DNA from: an uncultured Muribaculaceae bacterium
GTDB lineage: Bacteria; Bacteroidota; Bacteroidia; Bacteroidales; Muribaculaceae
Length of the DNA: 22,054 nucleotides
Reading direction: 5' to 3'
NCBI GenBank assembly: GCA_938039795.1
Contig: CALHWU010000155.1
Span: 1-22,054, forward strand
Shown here: positions 7,707-14,898 of the stretch, piece by piece
How positions within the stretch are numbered: position 1 is the first letter of the stretch
Layout: each line of letters opens with the position of its first letter
The notes under the pieces: model-generated
Database searches by the model: none
Told to the model about the DNA's origin: nothing
What the model saw: only the letters and a program-made list of their open reading frames with translations
Program-made: the position numbers and the translations under genes

Positions 7707-8987
7707 ATGGAAAAAGACTCAGTGATTTTTGACCTCATCGAGCGCGAGCATCAGCGCCAGGCCAAGGGTATCGAACTCATCGCATCCGAAAACTTCGTCA
7801 GCGACGAAGTGATGCAAGCCATGGGCTCATGTCTTACCAACAAATATGCCGAAGGATATCCCGGACACCGCTACTACGGCGGATGCGGCGTGGTCGACGA
7901 AGTGGAGCAGATTGCCATCGACCGCGCCAAGGAACTGTTCGGAGCCGAATATGTCAACGTGCAGCCTCATTCGGGCGCACAGGCCAATATGGCGGTATTC
8001 ATGGCTTGTCTCAAGCCTGGCGACAAATTTCTGGGTCTGAACCTCTCTCATGGCGGACATCTTTCACACGGATCCCCGGTCAACTTCTCGGGCCTCATGT
8101 TCCATGCCCTTGAATACAATGTGAGCCCCGAAAGCGGTCTGGTCGACTATGACCAGATGGAGGAAGTAGCCCGTCGCGAGCGTCCCAGTCTGATCATCGG
8201 CGGAGCCAGCGCCTACAGCCGCGAGTGGGATTATGCCCGCATGCGCCGGCTTGCCGACGAAATAGGAGCCATCCTGGTAATCGACATGGCACACCCTGCC
8301 GGACTGATCGCTGCCGGACTGCTTGACAACCCTCTCCGCCACGCGCATATAGTCACCACAACCACCCACAAGACACTCCGCGGCCCTCGCGGGGGCATGA
8401 TCCTAATGGGCAAGGATTTCCCCAATCCGTGGGGCAAGACCACTCCAAAGGGACAGGTGCGCATGATGTCGTCGCTGCTCGACTCGGCAGTATTCCCGGG
8501 TACTCAGGGCGGCCCGCTCGAACACGTGATCGCAGCCAAGGCTGTAGCGCTCGGCGAGGCTCTGAAACCGGAATTCAGGGAATATCAGAAGCAGGTGCAG
8601 AAAAACGCGCGTGCCATGGCCGACGCCCTCATCAAGCGAGGCTACAAGATCGTCTCCGGAGGCACCGACAATCATTGCGTGCTTGTAGACCTCCGTACCA
8701 AATTCCCCGATCTTACCGGCAAGGTAGCTGAACGAGCTCTTGTCGACGCCGACATTACGGCCAACAAGAACATGGTGCCGTTCGACAGCCGCTCGCCGTT
8801 CCAGACTTCGGGCATCCGGCTCGGCACCCCGGCGATAACTACACGCGGCGTGAAAGAGGATCAGATGGAAACCATCGTTGAGCTTATAGACACAGTGCTT
8901 TCGGATCCGGAGAATCCTGAAGTGATAGCCTCCGTCAGAAACAGGGTGAACGCAATGATGGCCAACTATCCTATTTTCGCCTATTGA
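7707..8987 (+). CDS. glyA: Serine hydroxymethyltransferase
   Basis: GlyA is a cytoplasmic PLP enzyme that interconverts serine and glycine while loading tetrahydrofolate with a one-carbon unit, the main entry to the folate C1 pool. The 426-residue product is full length. Diagnostic segments in order are IELIASENFVSDEVM (about 22-36), NKYAEGYPGHRYYGG (about 45-59), VQPHSGAQANMAVF (about 85-98), LSHGGHLSHG (about 113-122), DMAHPAGLIAAG (about 193-204) and the PLP site TTTTHKTLRGPRGG with Lys222. FPGTQGGPLEHVIAAKA and a C-terminal SGIRLGTPAITTRG also match the family. It is preceded by a TAACTTTG box and followed 14 bases later by a lipoprotein gene and then lgt and bioD, which probably makes it the first gene of that transcript. 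No anomalies. Confidence 0.98.
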   Translation: MEKDSVIFDLIEREHQRQAKGIELIASENFVSDEVMQAMGSCLTNKYAEGYPGHRYYGGCGVVDEVEQIAIDRAKELFGAEYVNVQPHSGAQANMAVFMACLKPGDKFLGLNLSHGGHLSHGSPVNFSGLMFHALEYNVSPESGLVDYDQMEEVARRERPSLIIGGASAYSREWDYARMRRLADEIGAILVIDMAHPAGLIAAGLLDNPLRHAHIVTTTTHKTLRGPRGGMILMGKDFPNPWGKTTPKGQVRMMSSLLDSAVFPGTQGGPLEHVIAAKAVALGEALKPEFREYQKQVQKNARAMADALIKRGYKIVSGGTDNHCVLVDLRTKFPDLTGKVAERALVDADITANKNMVPFDSRSPFQTSGIRLGTPAITTRGVKEDQMETIVELIDTVLSDPENPEVIASVRNRVNAMMANYPIFAY

Positions 8988-9001
8988 CACATATCTCTTT
9001 A

Positions 9002-10465
9002 ATGATACGATCAAGCATATCGCGACTTATAGCGGCAGCACTTTTCATGCTGCCGCTTATTGCCGTAGCCTGCAGCTCTGACGATCCCAAACCGGAGCCC
9101 GAGATACCGCAACATCCGGAGCAACCGGAAGAGCCTGAAAAACCGGAGGAACCGGTCGACGCCACCACAGCTTACTTTCAGGGCATACTGTCGGGCACGG
9201 ATACAAATATGCCCGAAGACAAGGAGATCCCTGCGGGCGCCGAAGATCTGAAAAGCGTGCGCGACGAAATCTGGAGCGCCTGGAAAAAAGCCAATCAGCT
9301 CACTGATACGGAACGGCTGCCCAACCTGATGGCCATTGACAACCTCAATGAAAACACCGTCACTCCCAACGGCCAGTGGAAAATGGGAAACATTTCATCC
9401 TATTTCGTCTACGGCAGCAAGGGGAGCAAGCCTGCCGACGGATATCCGCTGTTTATCCATCTGCATGGCTCCGGCTCCGATGCCGACGCCGACTGGAGGG
9501 CGACTCTCGGATGGGGAATATGGTTCAACGACGGGCCGTCGGTCTATCTCGTGCCACGGAGTCCGGCAGGCGGCACTGGCTGCCGCTGGTTCACCCCCAC
9601 GCGTCAGGACTTCTTCGAACGCGTGTTCCGTCGCGCGATGCTCTCCGAAGAGATCAATCCCGATGCGATATTCTTCATCGGCATATCGGAAGGAGCCTAC
9701 GGGAGCCAGCGTCTGGCGTCGTTCTATGCCGACTATCTCGCCGGCGCCGGTCCGATGGCAGGCGGCGACCTGATGGCCAACTGCCCTCCGGAAAACATGG
9801 CCAACATAGCGTTTGCCCTCCATACCGGAGGAGCTGACTACGGATATGGCCGCGATGAGCTGTCGCGCCGTTTCAAAACCGAGCTCGACAAACTTGAAAA
9901 ACAATACCCTGGCTATTATTCCCACCATGTGATGGTGCCGGGCGGTCTGGGCCACGGAGATCTTGCCGACCTTGCCACATCGCCATGGCTGAAGACTGCG
10001 CGGCGCAAAGCTGTGCCGACGTTCTTCCGCTGGGAAGTGTTTCCTATGGGCGGTCAGCTCGGAGAGGAATACCGCTCACGCACCTCGTTTTACTGTCTCC
10101 GTCAGGACAAAGCTCCTGACGGCACACTCGGAGAGATGACCCGTGCGTCGTATGAATTCCACGTAGCTGACAACACAGTCGACATCACTGCTTCTATAGT
10201 CAGCCTCTCTACGACCGACCACAACGCCGAATGGAACATGGATTTCGGACTTACCAAGACATATACGGCAGCTTCGGGAGGCGAACTCACCCTGTTTCTT
10301 GACGAAACGATGGTGGATCTGACAAAGGATGTGACTGTAAATATCAACGGTGAGCCGCGGTTCACAGGCAAAGTGACTACCAACCGCAACACAGCCGTAG
10401 AAAGCTGCGCGCTCTTCGGCGATCCTCGCCGCATATTTCCGGGCAAAATCAAGATCAAATATTAA
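9002..10465 (+). CDS. Lipoprotein with alpha/beta hydrolase (esterase/depolymerase-like) domain
   Basis: The chosen ATG at 9002 gives a 487-residue lipoprotein; a TTG-started form six codons longer would overlap the glyA stop. The signal ends LPLIAVAC with Cys24. The next residues, SSDDPK, resemble the Ser/acidic export signal reported for surface lipoproteins of Bacteroidota, so the protein may face outward (inference). Residues about 29-52 are a Pro/Glu repeat tether. The hydrolase domain has FIHLHGSGSDADADW (oxyanion region, about 151-165), PRSPAGGTGCRWF, the elbow GISEGAYG with Ser230 and GGLGHGDLAD with the likely catalytic His. The arrangement recalls esterase and polyhydroxybutyrate-depolymerase-like folds. 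About 130 C-terminal residues look beta-rich and may be an accessory domain. Substrate is unknown. lgt follows after 12 bases. Confidence 0.75.
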   Translation: MIRSSISRLIAAALFMLPLIAVACSSDDPKPEPEIPQHPEQPEEPEKPEEPVDATTAYFQGILSGTDTNMPEDKEIPAGAEDLKSVRDEIWSAWKKANQLTDTERLPNLMAIDNLNENTVTPNGQWKMGNISSYFVYGSKGSKPADGYPLFIHLHGSGSDADADWRATLGWGIWFNDGPSVYLVPRSPAGGTGCRWFTPTRQDFFERVFRRAMLSEEINPDAIFFIGISEGAYGSQRLASFYADYLAGAGPMAGGDLMANCPPENMANIAFALHTGGADYGYGRDELSRRFKTELDKLEKQYPGYYSHHVMVPGGLGHGDLADLATSPWLKTARRKAVPTFFRWEVFPMGGQLGEEYRSRTSFYCLRQDKAPDGTLGEMTRASYEFHVADNTVDITASIVSLSTTDHNAEWNMDFGLTKTYTAASGGELTLFLDETMVDLTKDVTVNINGEPRFTGKVTTNRNTAVESCALFGDPRRIFPGKIKIKY

Positions 10466-10477
10466 TGCAATGATATC

Positions 10478-11344
10478 ATGGGTATATTGGATTTCATAGT
10501 CTGGAACGCAAGTCCGGAAATAATCACAAGCCCCATCACCGTGCGCTGGTACGGTCTGATGTTTGCCATCGGCTTCCTGTCAGGGACGAGCATTCTTGGA
10601 AGGATCTACCGCCATGAGGGCGCTCCTGAAAAATGGGTCGGCATACTGCTCATATGGGTGGTGTGCGCCACAATGATAGGAGCACGTCTGGGCCACGTGT
10701 TTTTCTACGAATGGTCATATTACAGCCAGCATCCGCTTGAGATACTGAAAATCTGGGAGGGCGGTCTGGCAAGCCATGGAGGCACGATAGCCATCATACT
10801 GGCCGTGATACTCTATTCGATCTTCACCACCAAGCGCAGCCCGATATGGACGTTCGACCGTCTTGTCATCCCGGTAGCTCTGGTCGGAGGCCTCATCCGC
10901 ATAGGCAATCTCATGAACTCGGAGATCTACGGCACAGCCACGACACTCCCCTGGGGATTCATGTTCGTGCGCTCGCGCCAGTGGCAAGAAATGTATCTCG
11001 GACAGGCCTGCCATCCCACACAGATTTATGAGGCTCTGTGCTATTTCGCGCTGTTTGCTCTGCTGATGTGGATGTACTGGAAGAAAAATGCCGAAGAACG
11101 TCCGGGCCTCCTTTTCGGAGTATTCTTTATCGGCATATTCCTTCCCAGATTCCTCATCGAGTTTATCAAAAACGACCAGACCGCCTTCGAAGCCGAAATG
11201 ACTCTCAACATGGGCCAATGGCTCAGCATACCCTTCATCATCACCGGCATAATACTGGTCATATGGTCGCTTACGCGCCCGAAAGTTCATATCGAATTTC
11301 CCGACCGTTATGCCGACGAAGCGACAGACAAGAGAAGAAAATGA
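10478..11344 (+). CDS. lgt: Prolipoprotein diacylglyceryl transferase
   Basis: Lgt is an inner-membrane enzyme that moves diacylglycerol from phosphatidylglycerol to the lipobox cysteine of prolipoproteins, the first step of lipoprotein maturation. The 288-residue product has about seven hydrophobic segments (for example 27-41, 54-72, 101-116, 186-200). Family signatures are RWYGLMFAIGF (about 23-33), GARLGHVFFYEW (68-79), GGLASHGG with His100, GGLIRIGNLMNSEIYG (137-152) with the conserved Arg141, and HPTQIYEAL (179-187). It lies 12 bases after a lipoprotein gene and its stop overlaps the bioD start by four bases, so translation of the pair is coupled. The charged C-terminus, ending TDKRRK, is cytoplasmic by the positive-inside rule. 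Identification is secure. Confidence 0.97.
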   Translation: MGILDFIVWNASPEIITSPITVRWYGLMFAIGFLSGTSILGRIYRHEGAPEKWVGILLIWVVCATMIGARLGHVFFYEWSYYSQHPLEILKIWEGGLASHGGTIAIILAVILYSIFTTKRSPIWTFDRLVIPVALVGGLIRIGNLMNSEIYGTATTLPWGFMFVRSRQWQEMYLGQACHPTQIYEALCYFALFALLMWMYWKKNAEERPGLLFGVFFIGIFLPRFLIEFIKNDQTAFEAEMTLNMGQWLSIPFIITGIILVIWSLTRPKVHIEFPDRYADEATDKRRK

Positions 11345-11979
11345 ATGAATCAAAAGTGATCTTCATATCCGGCATCGACACCGATGCCGGCAAAAGCTAT
11401 GCCACAGGCTGGCTTGCAAAGGAGCTTGGCGGCCGCGGAATTCGCGTCGCGACTATGAAATTCATCCAGACCGGATGCCATGGCCGTTCAGAGGACATCG
11501 AGATCCACCGGCGCATTACCGGCACTCCCCTGCCTGAGGATACCGACCTGACTACAGCGCCTCAGATATTCAGCTATCCCGCATCGCCTCATCTCGCAGC
11601 GAGAATCGACCGGCGCGAGATCGACTTCAACGCGATCGACGCCGCGCTGCAGCGTCTGACCCAGGCCTACGATACGGTGCTTGTAGAGGGAGCGGGCGGA
11701 CTGATGGTGCCTCTCACCGACAGCATGCTGACGATCGACTATCCCCGCGAGAGAAATCTGCCGGTAGCGCTCGTCACCAACGGCAAGCTCGGATCGATCA
11801 ACCACACGATCCTTTCGCTCGAAGCCCTCGCCTCGCGCGGCATGACGCTTCACTCCATTCTCTACAACACGCGGTTTGACACCGACCCGGTCATTTCGCC
11901 CGACACACAGGCCTACCTCCGAGCCTACGTCGAGCGTCACTTCCCCGGCACCCCCTTCATGCTCGTCCCCACCCTCTGA
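11341..11979 (+). CDS. bioD: Dethiobiotin synthetase
   Basis: BioD closes the ureido ring of biotin by ATP-dependent carboxylation of 7,8-diaminopelargonate; it is cytoplasmic. The ATG at 11341 gives 212 residues, close to the usual length. Motifs are the P-loop GIDTDAGKS (residues 11-19, Lys18), KFIQTG (40-45, the substrate loop that usually reads KPVQTG), VLVEGAGGLMVPL (113-125, with Glu116) and LVTNGKLGSINH (144-155) with the TILSLEAL helix after it. The reading frame is open 101 codons further upstream, but that stretch lies within lgt in another frame and has no family match, so the internal ATG is used. No other biotin gene is in the window. The gene ends a probable glyA-lipoprotein-lgt-bioD transcript, with a terminator-like hairpin starting 45 bases downstream. 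Confidence 0.95.
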   Translation: MNESKVIFISGIDTDAGKSYATGWLAKELGGRGIRVATMKFIQTGCHGRSEDIEIHRRITGTPLPEDTDLTTAPQIFSYPASPHLAARIDRREIDFNAIDAALQRLTQAYDTVLVEGAGGLMVPLTDSMLTIDYPRERNLPVALVTNGKLGSINHTILSLEALASRGMTLHSILYNTRFDTDPVISPDTQAYLRAYVERHFPGTPFMLVPTL

Positions 11980-12023
11980 TCCCCGCTCCGTCCCCAATTC
12001 TCTCCCGCCCTCTCCGTATCTGC

Positions 12024-12055
12024 TTATGACCGCCGGACAAGTCATAATGTTTTTT
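12024..12055 (+). terminator. Probable Rho-independent terminator after bioD
   Basis: TTATGAC at 12024-12030 and GTCATAA at 12041-12047 form a 7-base-pair stem around the 10-base loop CGCCGGACAA, followed by TG and a run of six T (12050-12055). The stem is AT-rich, so strength is uncertain, but its place 45 bases past the bioD stop and just before the accessory island fits an operon end. Confidence 0.6.
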
Positions 12056-12099
12056 GTACAAGATCTAACCACATTTCAATTTCTCTAAAAAATAATTCG

Positions 12100-12107
12100 T
12101 ATCTTTG
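12100..12107 (+). promoter_or_regulatory. -7 box at the left edge of the defence island
   Basis: TATCTTTG matches TAnnTTTG. A transcript would start near 12114, only a few bases ahead of the 28-codon XRE remnant and about 95 bases ahead of the DUF3791 gene. A TTTC at 12074-12077 is the nearest -33 candidate, at a slightly long spacing of 22 bases. It is the only convincing promoter-like site I see before the island genes. Confidence 0.6.
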
Positions 12108-12111
12108 CTAT

Positions 12112-12175
12112 AACATCAATGCGACCTTTGACTGACACGCTTGTAAGGATTTCAGAATTACTTGATATTGATGTT
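12112..12175. repeat. 9-bp inverted repeat around the start of the XRE remnant
   Basis: AACATCAAT at 12112-12120 is the exact reverse complement of ATTGATGTT at 12167-12175, 46 bases apart. The left arm covers the expected 5' end of the transcript and the first two bases of the ATG at 12119. Pairing could hide that start codon or the pair could be an operator; it may also be chance in AT-rich DNA. Confidence 0.3.
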
Positions 12176-12205
12176 AAAGATTTAATTGTAAGCAATAAGG
12201 CATAG
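12119..12205 (+). pseudogene. C-terminal remnant of an XRE-family regulator (28 codons)
   Basis: The small frame from ATG 12119 to TAG 12205 encodes 28 residues, MRPLTDTLVRISELLDIDVK followed by DLIVSNKA. The wording 'TLVRISELLDIDVKDLI' is the usual C-terminal end of the XRE/Cro helix-turn-helix fold (the stretch after the recognition helix, commonly reading like PTLxTLxKIAxALxVDVxDL). The helix-turn-helix itself, which should occupy about 40-60 residues upstream, is absent: the frame meets a TAA at 12086-12088 and no other frame from bioD onward supplies it. I therefore read this as the tail of a deleted regulator or antitoxin of the downstream module. It could still be translated as a short leader peptide, since a -7 box lies just ahead and the next gene starts two bases after its stop. 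Confidence 0.55.
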
Positions 12206-12207
12206 TC

Positions 12208-12432
12208 ATGGACAAGAAAGAAATATTTGATAGAATTGAATATGTAGTGGCTTGTGTAGGAGCTTTCGCCCAGCGGTATCAGCTCTCCAATATGCAGGCA
12301 TACGCGTATTTGCGCCGTTTCACAGGCATAGATTTCCTTCTCGACTGCTATGCTGCCGAGCATACGCTCTCCATCGACGATGCGGTTTCAGACCTTCAGG
12401 TCATTTGCCAACGGGAAGGAGGTAAAATATGA
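12208..12432 (+). CDS. DUF3791-family small protein
   Basis: The 74-residue product is helical and soluble. MDKKEIFDRIEYVVACVGAF and the following AYAYLRRFTGIDFLLDCYAAEH match my memory of DUF3791, a short family frequently encoded next to DUF3990 proteins and small XRE regulators in Bacteroidota and Firmicutes; no biochemical role is established that I know of. It starts two bases after the XRE remnant and its stop overlaps the DUF3990 start by four bases (ATGA), so expression is coupled. From context it could be an antitoxin or a partner that modulates the DUF3990 protein. Its 3' end carries the strong GGAAGGAGG ribosome-binding site (12414-12422) for the next gene. Family call is likely; function is inference. 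Confidence 0.7.
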   Translation: MDKKEIFDRIEYVVACVGAFAQRYQLSNMQAYAYLRRFTGIDFLLDCYAAEHTLSIDDAVSDLQVICQREGGKI

Positions 12433-12917
12433 TACGTCTCTATCACGGCTCTAACGTAGCCATTGAGCATGTTGATCTCTCACGCAGCAAGCGTGGCAAG
12501 GATTTCGGGCAAGGCTTCTATCTCAACGCCAATCCCGACCAAGCCATGGAAATGGCTGCTCGTACTACTCGATTTCTCAACGAGGGAATCCCTACTATAT
12601 CCTGCTTTGAATATGATGAAGACGAGGCTACAAAGAACGGGCTGCACATAAAGATTTTTCCTGACTACTCAGAGGAATGGGCCGAATTTATCGTGATGAA
12701 CCGCAAGAACAACTCCGATATTCCGGCTCATCCTTACGATATTGTAATCGGCCCGATAGCCGATGATACGGTTGGCGTACAGATTCGCCGTTTCATAATG
12801 GGCTATCTGTCGGCATCAGCATTGGTTGAGGAGCTGAGATTTAAGGGTGACCATGCTGTCCAATACTTCTTCGGCACTCCAAAAGCCGTGGAATTCTTAA
12901 AACACATCGAATTATGA
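12429..12917 (+). CDS. DUF3990-family protein, ADP-ribosyltransferase-fold toxin candidate
   Basis: The 162-residue product fits DUF3990, which I recall being grouped with the ADP-ribosyltransferase superfamily. It opens with IRLYHGSN, where His6 would be the first NAD-binding residue, followed by DFGQGFYLNANPDQAMEMA, where Tyr31 fits the second position of the H-Y-E type triad. Later family-typical stretches are EFIVMNRKN and YDIVIGPIADDTVG, with the third acidic residue not assignable by eye. No signal peptide or membrane segment is present, so it should act in the cytoplasm. An unusually good ribosome-binding site, GGAAGGAGG at 12414-12422, lies six bases before the ATG. It overlaps both neighbours by four bases. 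A toxin-antitoxin or anti-phage role is inferred from the fold and island context; target is unknown. Confidence 0.75.
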   Translation: MIRLYHGSNVAIEHVDLSRSKRGKDFGQGFYLNANPDQAMEMAARTTRFLNEGIPTISCFEYDEDEATKNGLHIKIFPDYSEEWAEFIVMNRKNNSDIPAHPYDIVIGPIADDTVGVQIRRFIMGYLSASALVEELRFKGDHAVQYFFGTPKAVEFLKHIEL

Positions 12918-13135
12918 CACAAGACATACAGTTTCAAATAGAATGCCTTGCGGCTGAACTTGCCGAGATGCTCATGGCAGAATATGGCTGGGACATACAC
13001 CGCGCCCTTGATGAACTGTATTCATCAGCCACCTTCGCCAAACTCAACGACCCCGAATGTGGCCTCTACTATCAGGGAGCAGTCTATATATTCCAGTTCC
13101 TCAAATCCGAAATAGAAACCGGCAAAGTCGCATGA
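12914..13135 (+). CDS. Small helical protein of the DUF3791/DUF3990 module
   Basis: The 73-residue product starts four bases inside the DUF3990 gene (ATGA overlap), which ties it to that gene. It is predicted helical: IECLAAELAEMLMAEYGWDI, then a short ALDELYSSATFAKL stretch and GLYYQGAVYIFQFLKSEI. The overall layout resembles the DUF3791 group but is not close to the 74-residue neighbour in sequence; I regard family membership as possible, not shown. In such three-gene modules the protein directly coupled to the toxin is the better antitoxin candidate, so this or the upstream small protein could neutralise DUF3990. It has no signal peptide, membrane helix or cysteine pair that would suggest metal binding. 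Confidence 0.6.
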   Translation: MTQDIQFQIECLAAELAEMLMAEYGWDIHRALDELYSSATFAKLNDPECGLYYQGAVYIFQFLKSEIETGKVA

Positions 13136-13175
13136 TTATGATATGCCATAATTAATATTCAAATAAACTTAATGT

Positions 13176-13868
13176 ATGAATTACCGAATACTTAAATATT
13201 TTTATATTTCATTCTTAATCATTGCAATATTTTTCTCATTTGTAACTACTGCCAGAGTTTTATACCACTATGTACCCAATATGACAATGCTTGGAGAACG
13301 AGCTGAAACATTAGGATTTTACAGTTTTTGGGCAGATATACTGGGGTCGATAGCTTCATTTACAATGATATTTATTACCGCTGTTTCAGTAAACTTAAAC
13401 GAGAAACAATTAAAAGAGTTGAAACGACAATGGGATGAGGAGCATTCCCCATATCTTTCATGTCAATTAATCGTTTCAGGAAATTATTTTAAGTTGCGGG
13501 TTCATAATTCTGCTTCAGTTGTTGCAGATAATGTATCAATTGGCATAGAAAATTATTTGAGAGATACTGACATCTATCGTTTTGACAAATTGAAAGATTT
13601 TCTATCAAGTCATTCTTTCGTTATTCCTCCAAACGAGAGTATATATTTTGATATTCTAATTACTGCTTATAAAGACATTGAAAATTTACCTCAAGGGCAT
13701 ATAGAAGTATCTATGAAATCTTCGAAAAAGGATTTCGGCAAATTCCAACTATACCCAAGCAACTATGCTTTTATATCTTTTGAGAAAGAAAACATTGGTC
13801 ATGCAGTAGTCGAATCGATATCCAAAGTTAGCAAAACTATCGAAAATAAGCGATATCTTTTCAAATAA
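13176..13868 (+). CDS. Two-helix membrane protein with soluble C-terminal domain (unassigned)
   Basis: I do not recognise a named family. The 230-residue product has a first membrane helix at about 9-28 (FYISFLIIAIFF), a second at about 50-72 (ILGSIASFTMIFITAVSV), then a charged helical linker NEKQLKELKRQWDEEHSPYL and a beta-rich domain to the end (LKLRVHNSASVVADNVSIGI style strands). Two-helix proteins with a 'QLKELKRQW...PYL' linker and such a domain occur often in defence islands. With both helices leading, the domain should be cytoplasmic if the linker is. The gene is markedly AT-rich compared with the R-M genes after it, suggesting separate acquisition. It lies 40 bases after the DUF3990 module and 19 bases before the methyltransferase-like gene. 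Confidence 0.65.
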   Translation: MNYRILKYFYISFLIIAIFFSFVTTARVLYHYVPNMTMLGERAETLGFYSFWADILGSIASFTMIFITAVSVNLNEKQLKELKRQWDEEHSPYLSCQLIVSGNYFKLRVHNSASVVADNVSIGIENYLRDTDIYRFDKLKDFLSSHSFVIPPNESIYFDILITAYKDIENLPQGHIEVSMKSSKKDFGKFQLYPSNYAFISFEKENIGHAVVESISKVSKTIENKRYLFK

Positions 13869-13887
13869 CAATACAGTATATTAAATT

Positions 13888-14892
13888 ATGACACCCCCGC
13901 AAGTCGACATACAGGAAAATGAAATCTTCGAGCTTTCGCCCGAACTGCTCAATACTCTGCTTAAAGACCATACTTTAAGCACCGATACTGAGCAGATCAA
14001 CATTTTCTGGGCTACCGACAACTATGCTGACAGAGGGAAGGGTTATCAGTACGGGGACCAAATCAAAATTGAAGCTATAACCGGAGCCAACGGTAACGTA
14101 ATCATGCCACGTACCGTCAAATCACGTGAACAGCAGCAACAACGAAGCCGCGAGATGGCCGAGGTGTTCACTCCTTCTTGGATCTGCAACAAGCAGAACA
14201 ACCTCGTTGATAATGCTTGGTTTGGTCGTGAGGGCGTTTTCAATACCGAGGTTGACAATCCCGACGGCTCCCATACATGGATTGTAAATGCCGAGCCTGT
14301 CGTTTTCCCGGAGGGAAAATCGTGGCGCGACTATGTTAATGAAAACCGCCTCGAAATTACTTGCGGCGAGGCTCCATACCTTGTGAGCCGATACGACACC
14401 GTTACAGGCGAGCCTATTCCGGTTGAACGTCGCATCGGACTTCTCGACCGCAAACTCCGTGTTGTCGGTGAAAACACTGAGACAAGCAGCGACTGGCTCA
14501 AAGCAGCACAAGCTGCCTATATGAGCATTTACGGTTTTGAGTGGCAGGGCGACAATCTCGTTCTCGCCCGTGAAGCCCTTCTCTATACCTTCCTCGACTA
14601 TTACCGCGCCAAATTCGGTAAAGACCCGCAGCTCAAATCTTTGCAATATATCGCATACATTATTTCCTGGAACATTTGGCAGATGGACGGCCTCAAAGGT
14701 GTTATCCCCAACTCTTGCGGTGAACGCCGTACCGTTGTGGTTGACCTTTTCGGAGAAACCGAGACCATCACTCAATGCCAAGGTTGCAAGAACGGCGACA
14801 TACGCGCCCATAATGGCACATACGCTGTCATCAAAGACTGGGGCGCAACCAAGTCCAAACAAAAAATCCGATTCATCGACCTAATAAAATAA
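13888..14892 (+). CDS. Methyltransferase-like restriction-modification subunit without NPPY motif
   Basis: The 334-residue product resembles proteins often labelled restriction endonuclease subunit M. EVFTPSWI (residues 92-99) is the motif X pattern of N6-adenine DNA methyltransferases. LEITCGEAPYL (155-165) fits the SAM-binding motif I (usually D/E-x-x-CG-x-G). GLLDRKL supplies an acidic motif II candidate (Asp187), and FEWQGDNL (217-224) may be motif III. SWNIWQMDGLKGVIP (260-274) is a further family stretch. The catalytic motif IV (N/D-PP-Y/F) is absent. A C-x2-C pair, CQGC at 297-300, is near the end. It lies six bases ahead of the large nuclease-helicase-methyltransferase gene, which does carry NPPY, so I infer that it works with that protein, either as a helper methyltransferase fold or as a regulatory subunit. 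Confidence 0.75.
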   Translation: MTPPQVDIQENEIFELSPELLNTLLKDHTLSTDTEQINIFWATDNYADRGKGYQYGDQIKIEAITGANGNVIMPRTVKSREQQQQRSREMAEVFTPSWICNKQNNLVDNAWFGREGVFNTEVDNPDGSHTWIVNAEPVVFPEGKSWRDYVNENRLEITCGEAPYLVSRYDTVTGEPIPVERRIGLLDRKLRVVGENTETSSDWLKAAQAAYMSIYGFEWQGDNLVLAREALLYTFLDYYRAKFGKDPQLKSLQYIAYIISWNIWQMDGLKGVIPNSCGERRTVVVDLFGETETITQCQGCKNGDIRAHNGTYAVIKDWGATKSKQKIRFIDLIK

Positions 14893-14898
14893 TCGGCC

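Noticed and set aside
11038..11340. In-frame upstream extension of bioD by 101 codons
   Set aside because: It overlaps lgt in another frame, shows no resemblance to BioD, and the ATG at 11341 starts just ahead of the P-loop as in the family.
13135..13152. Short hairpin ATTATG/CATAAT after the third small gene
   Set aside because: The 6-base AT-only stem has no T-run and would be unstable; not a credible terminator.
14122..14862. Minus-strand open frame (246 codons) opposite the methyltransferase-like gene
   Set aside because: The plus strand carries recognisable methyltransferase motifs and operon spacing; the reverse frame has no motif or signal.
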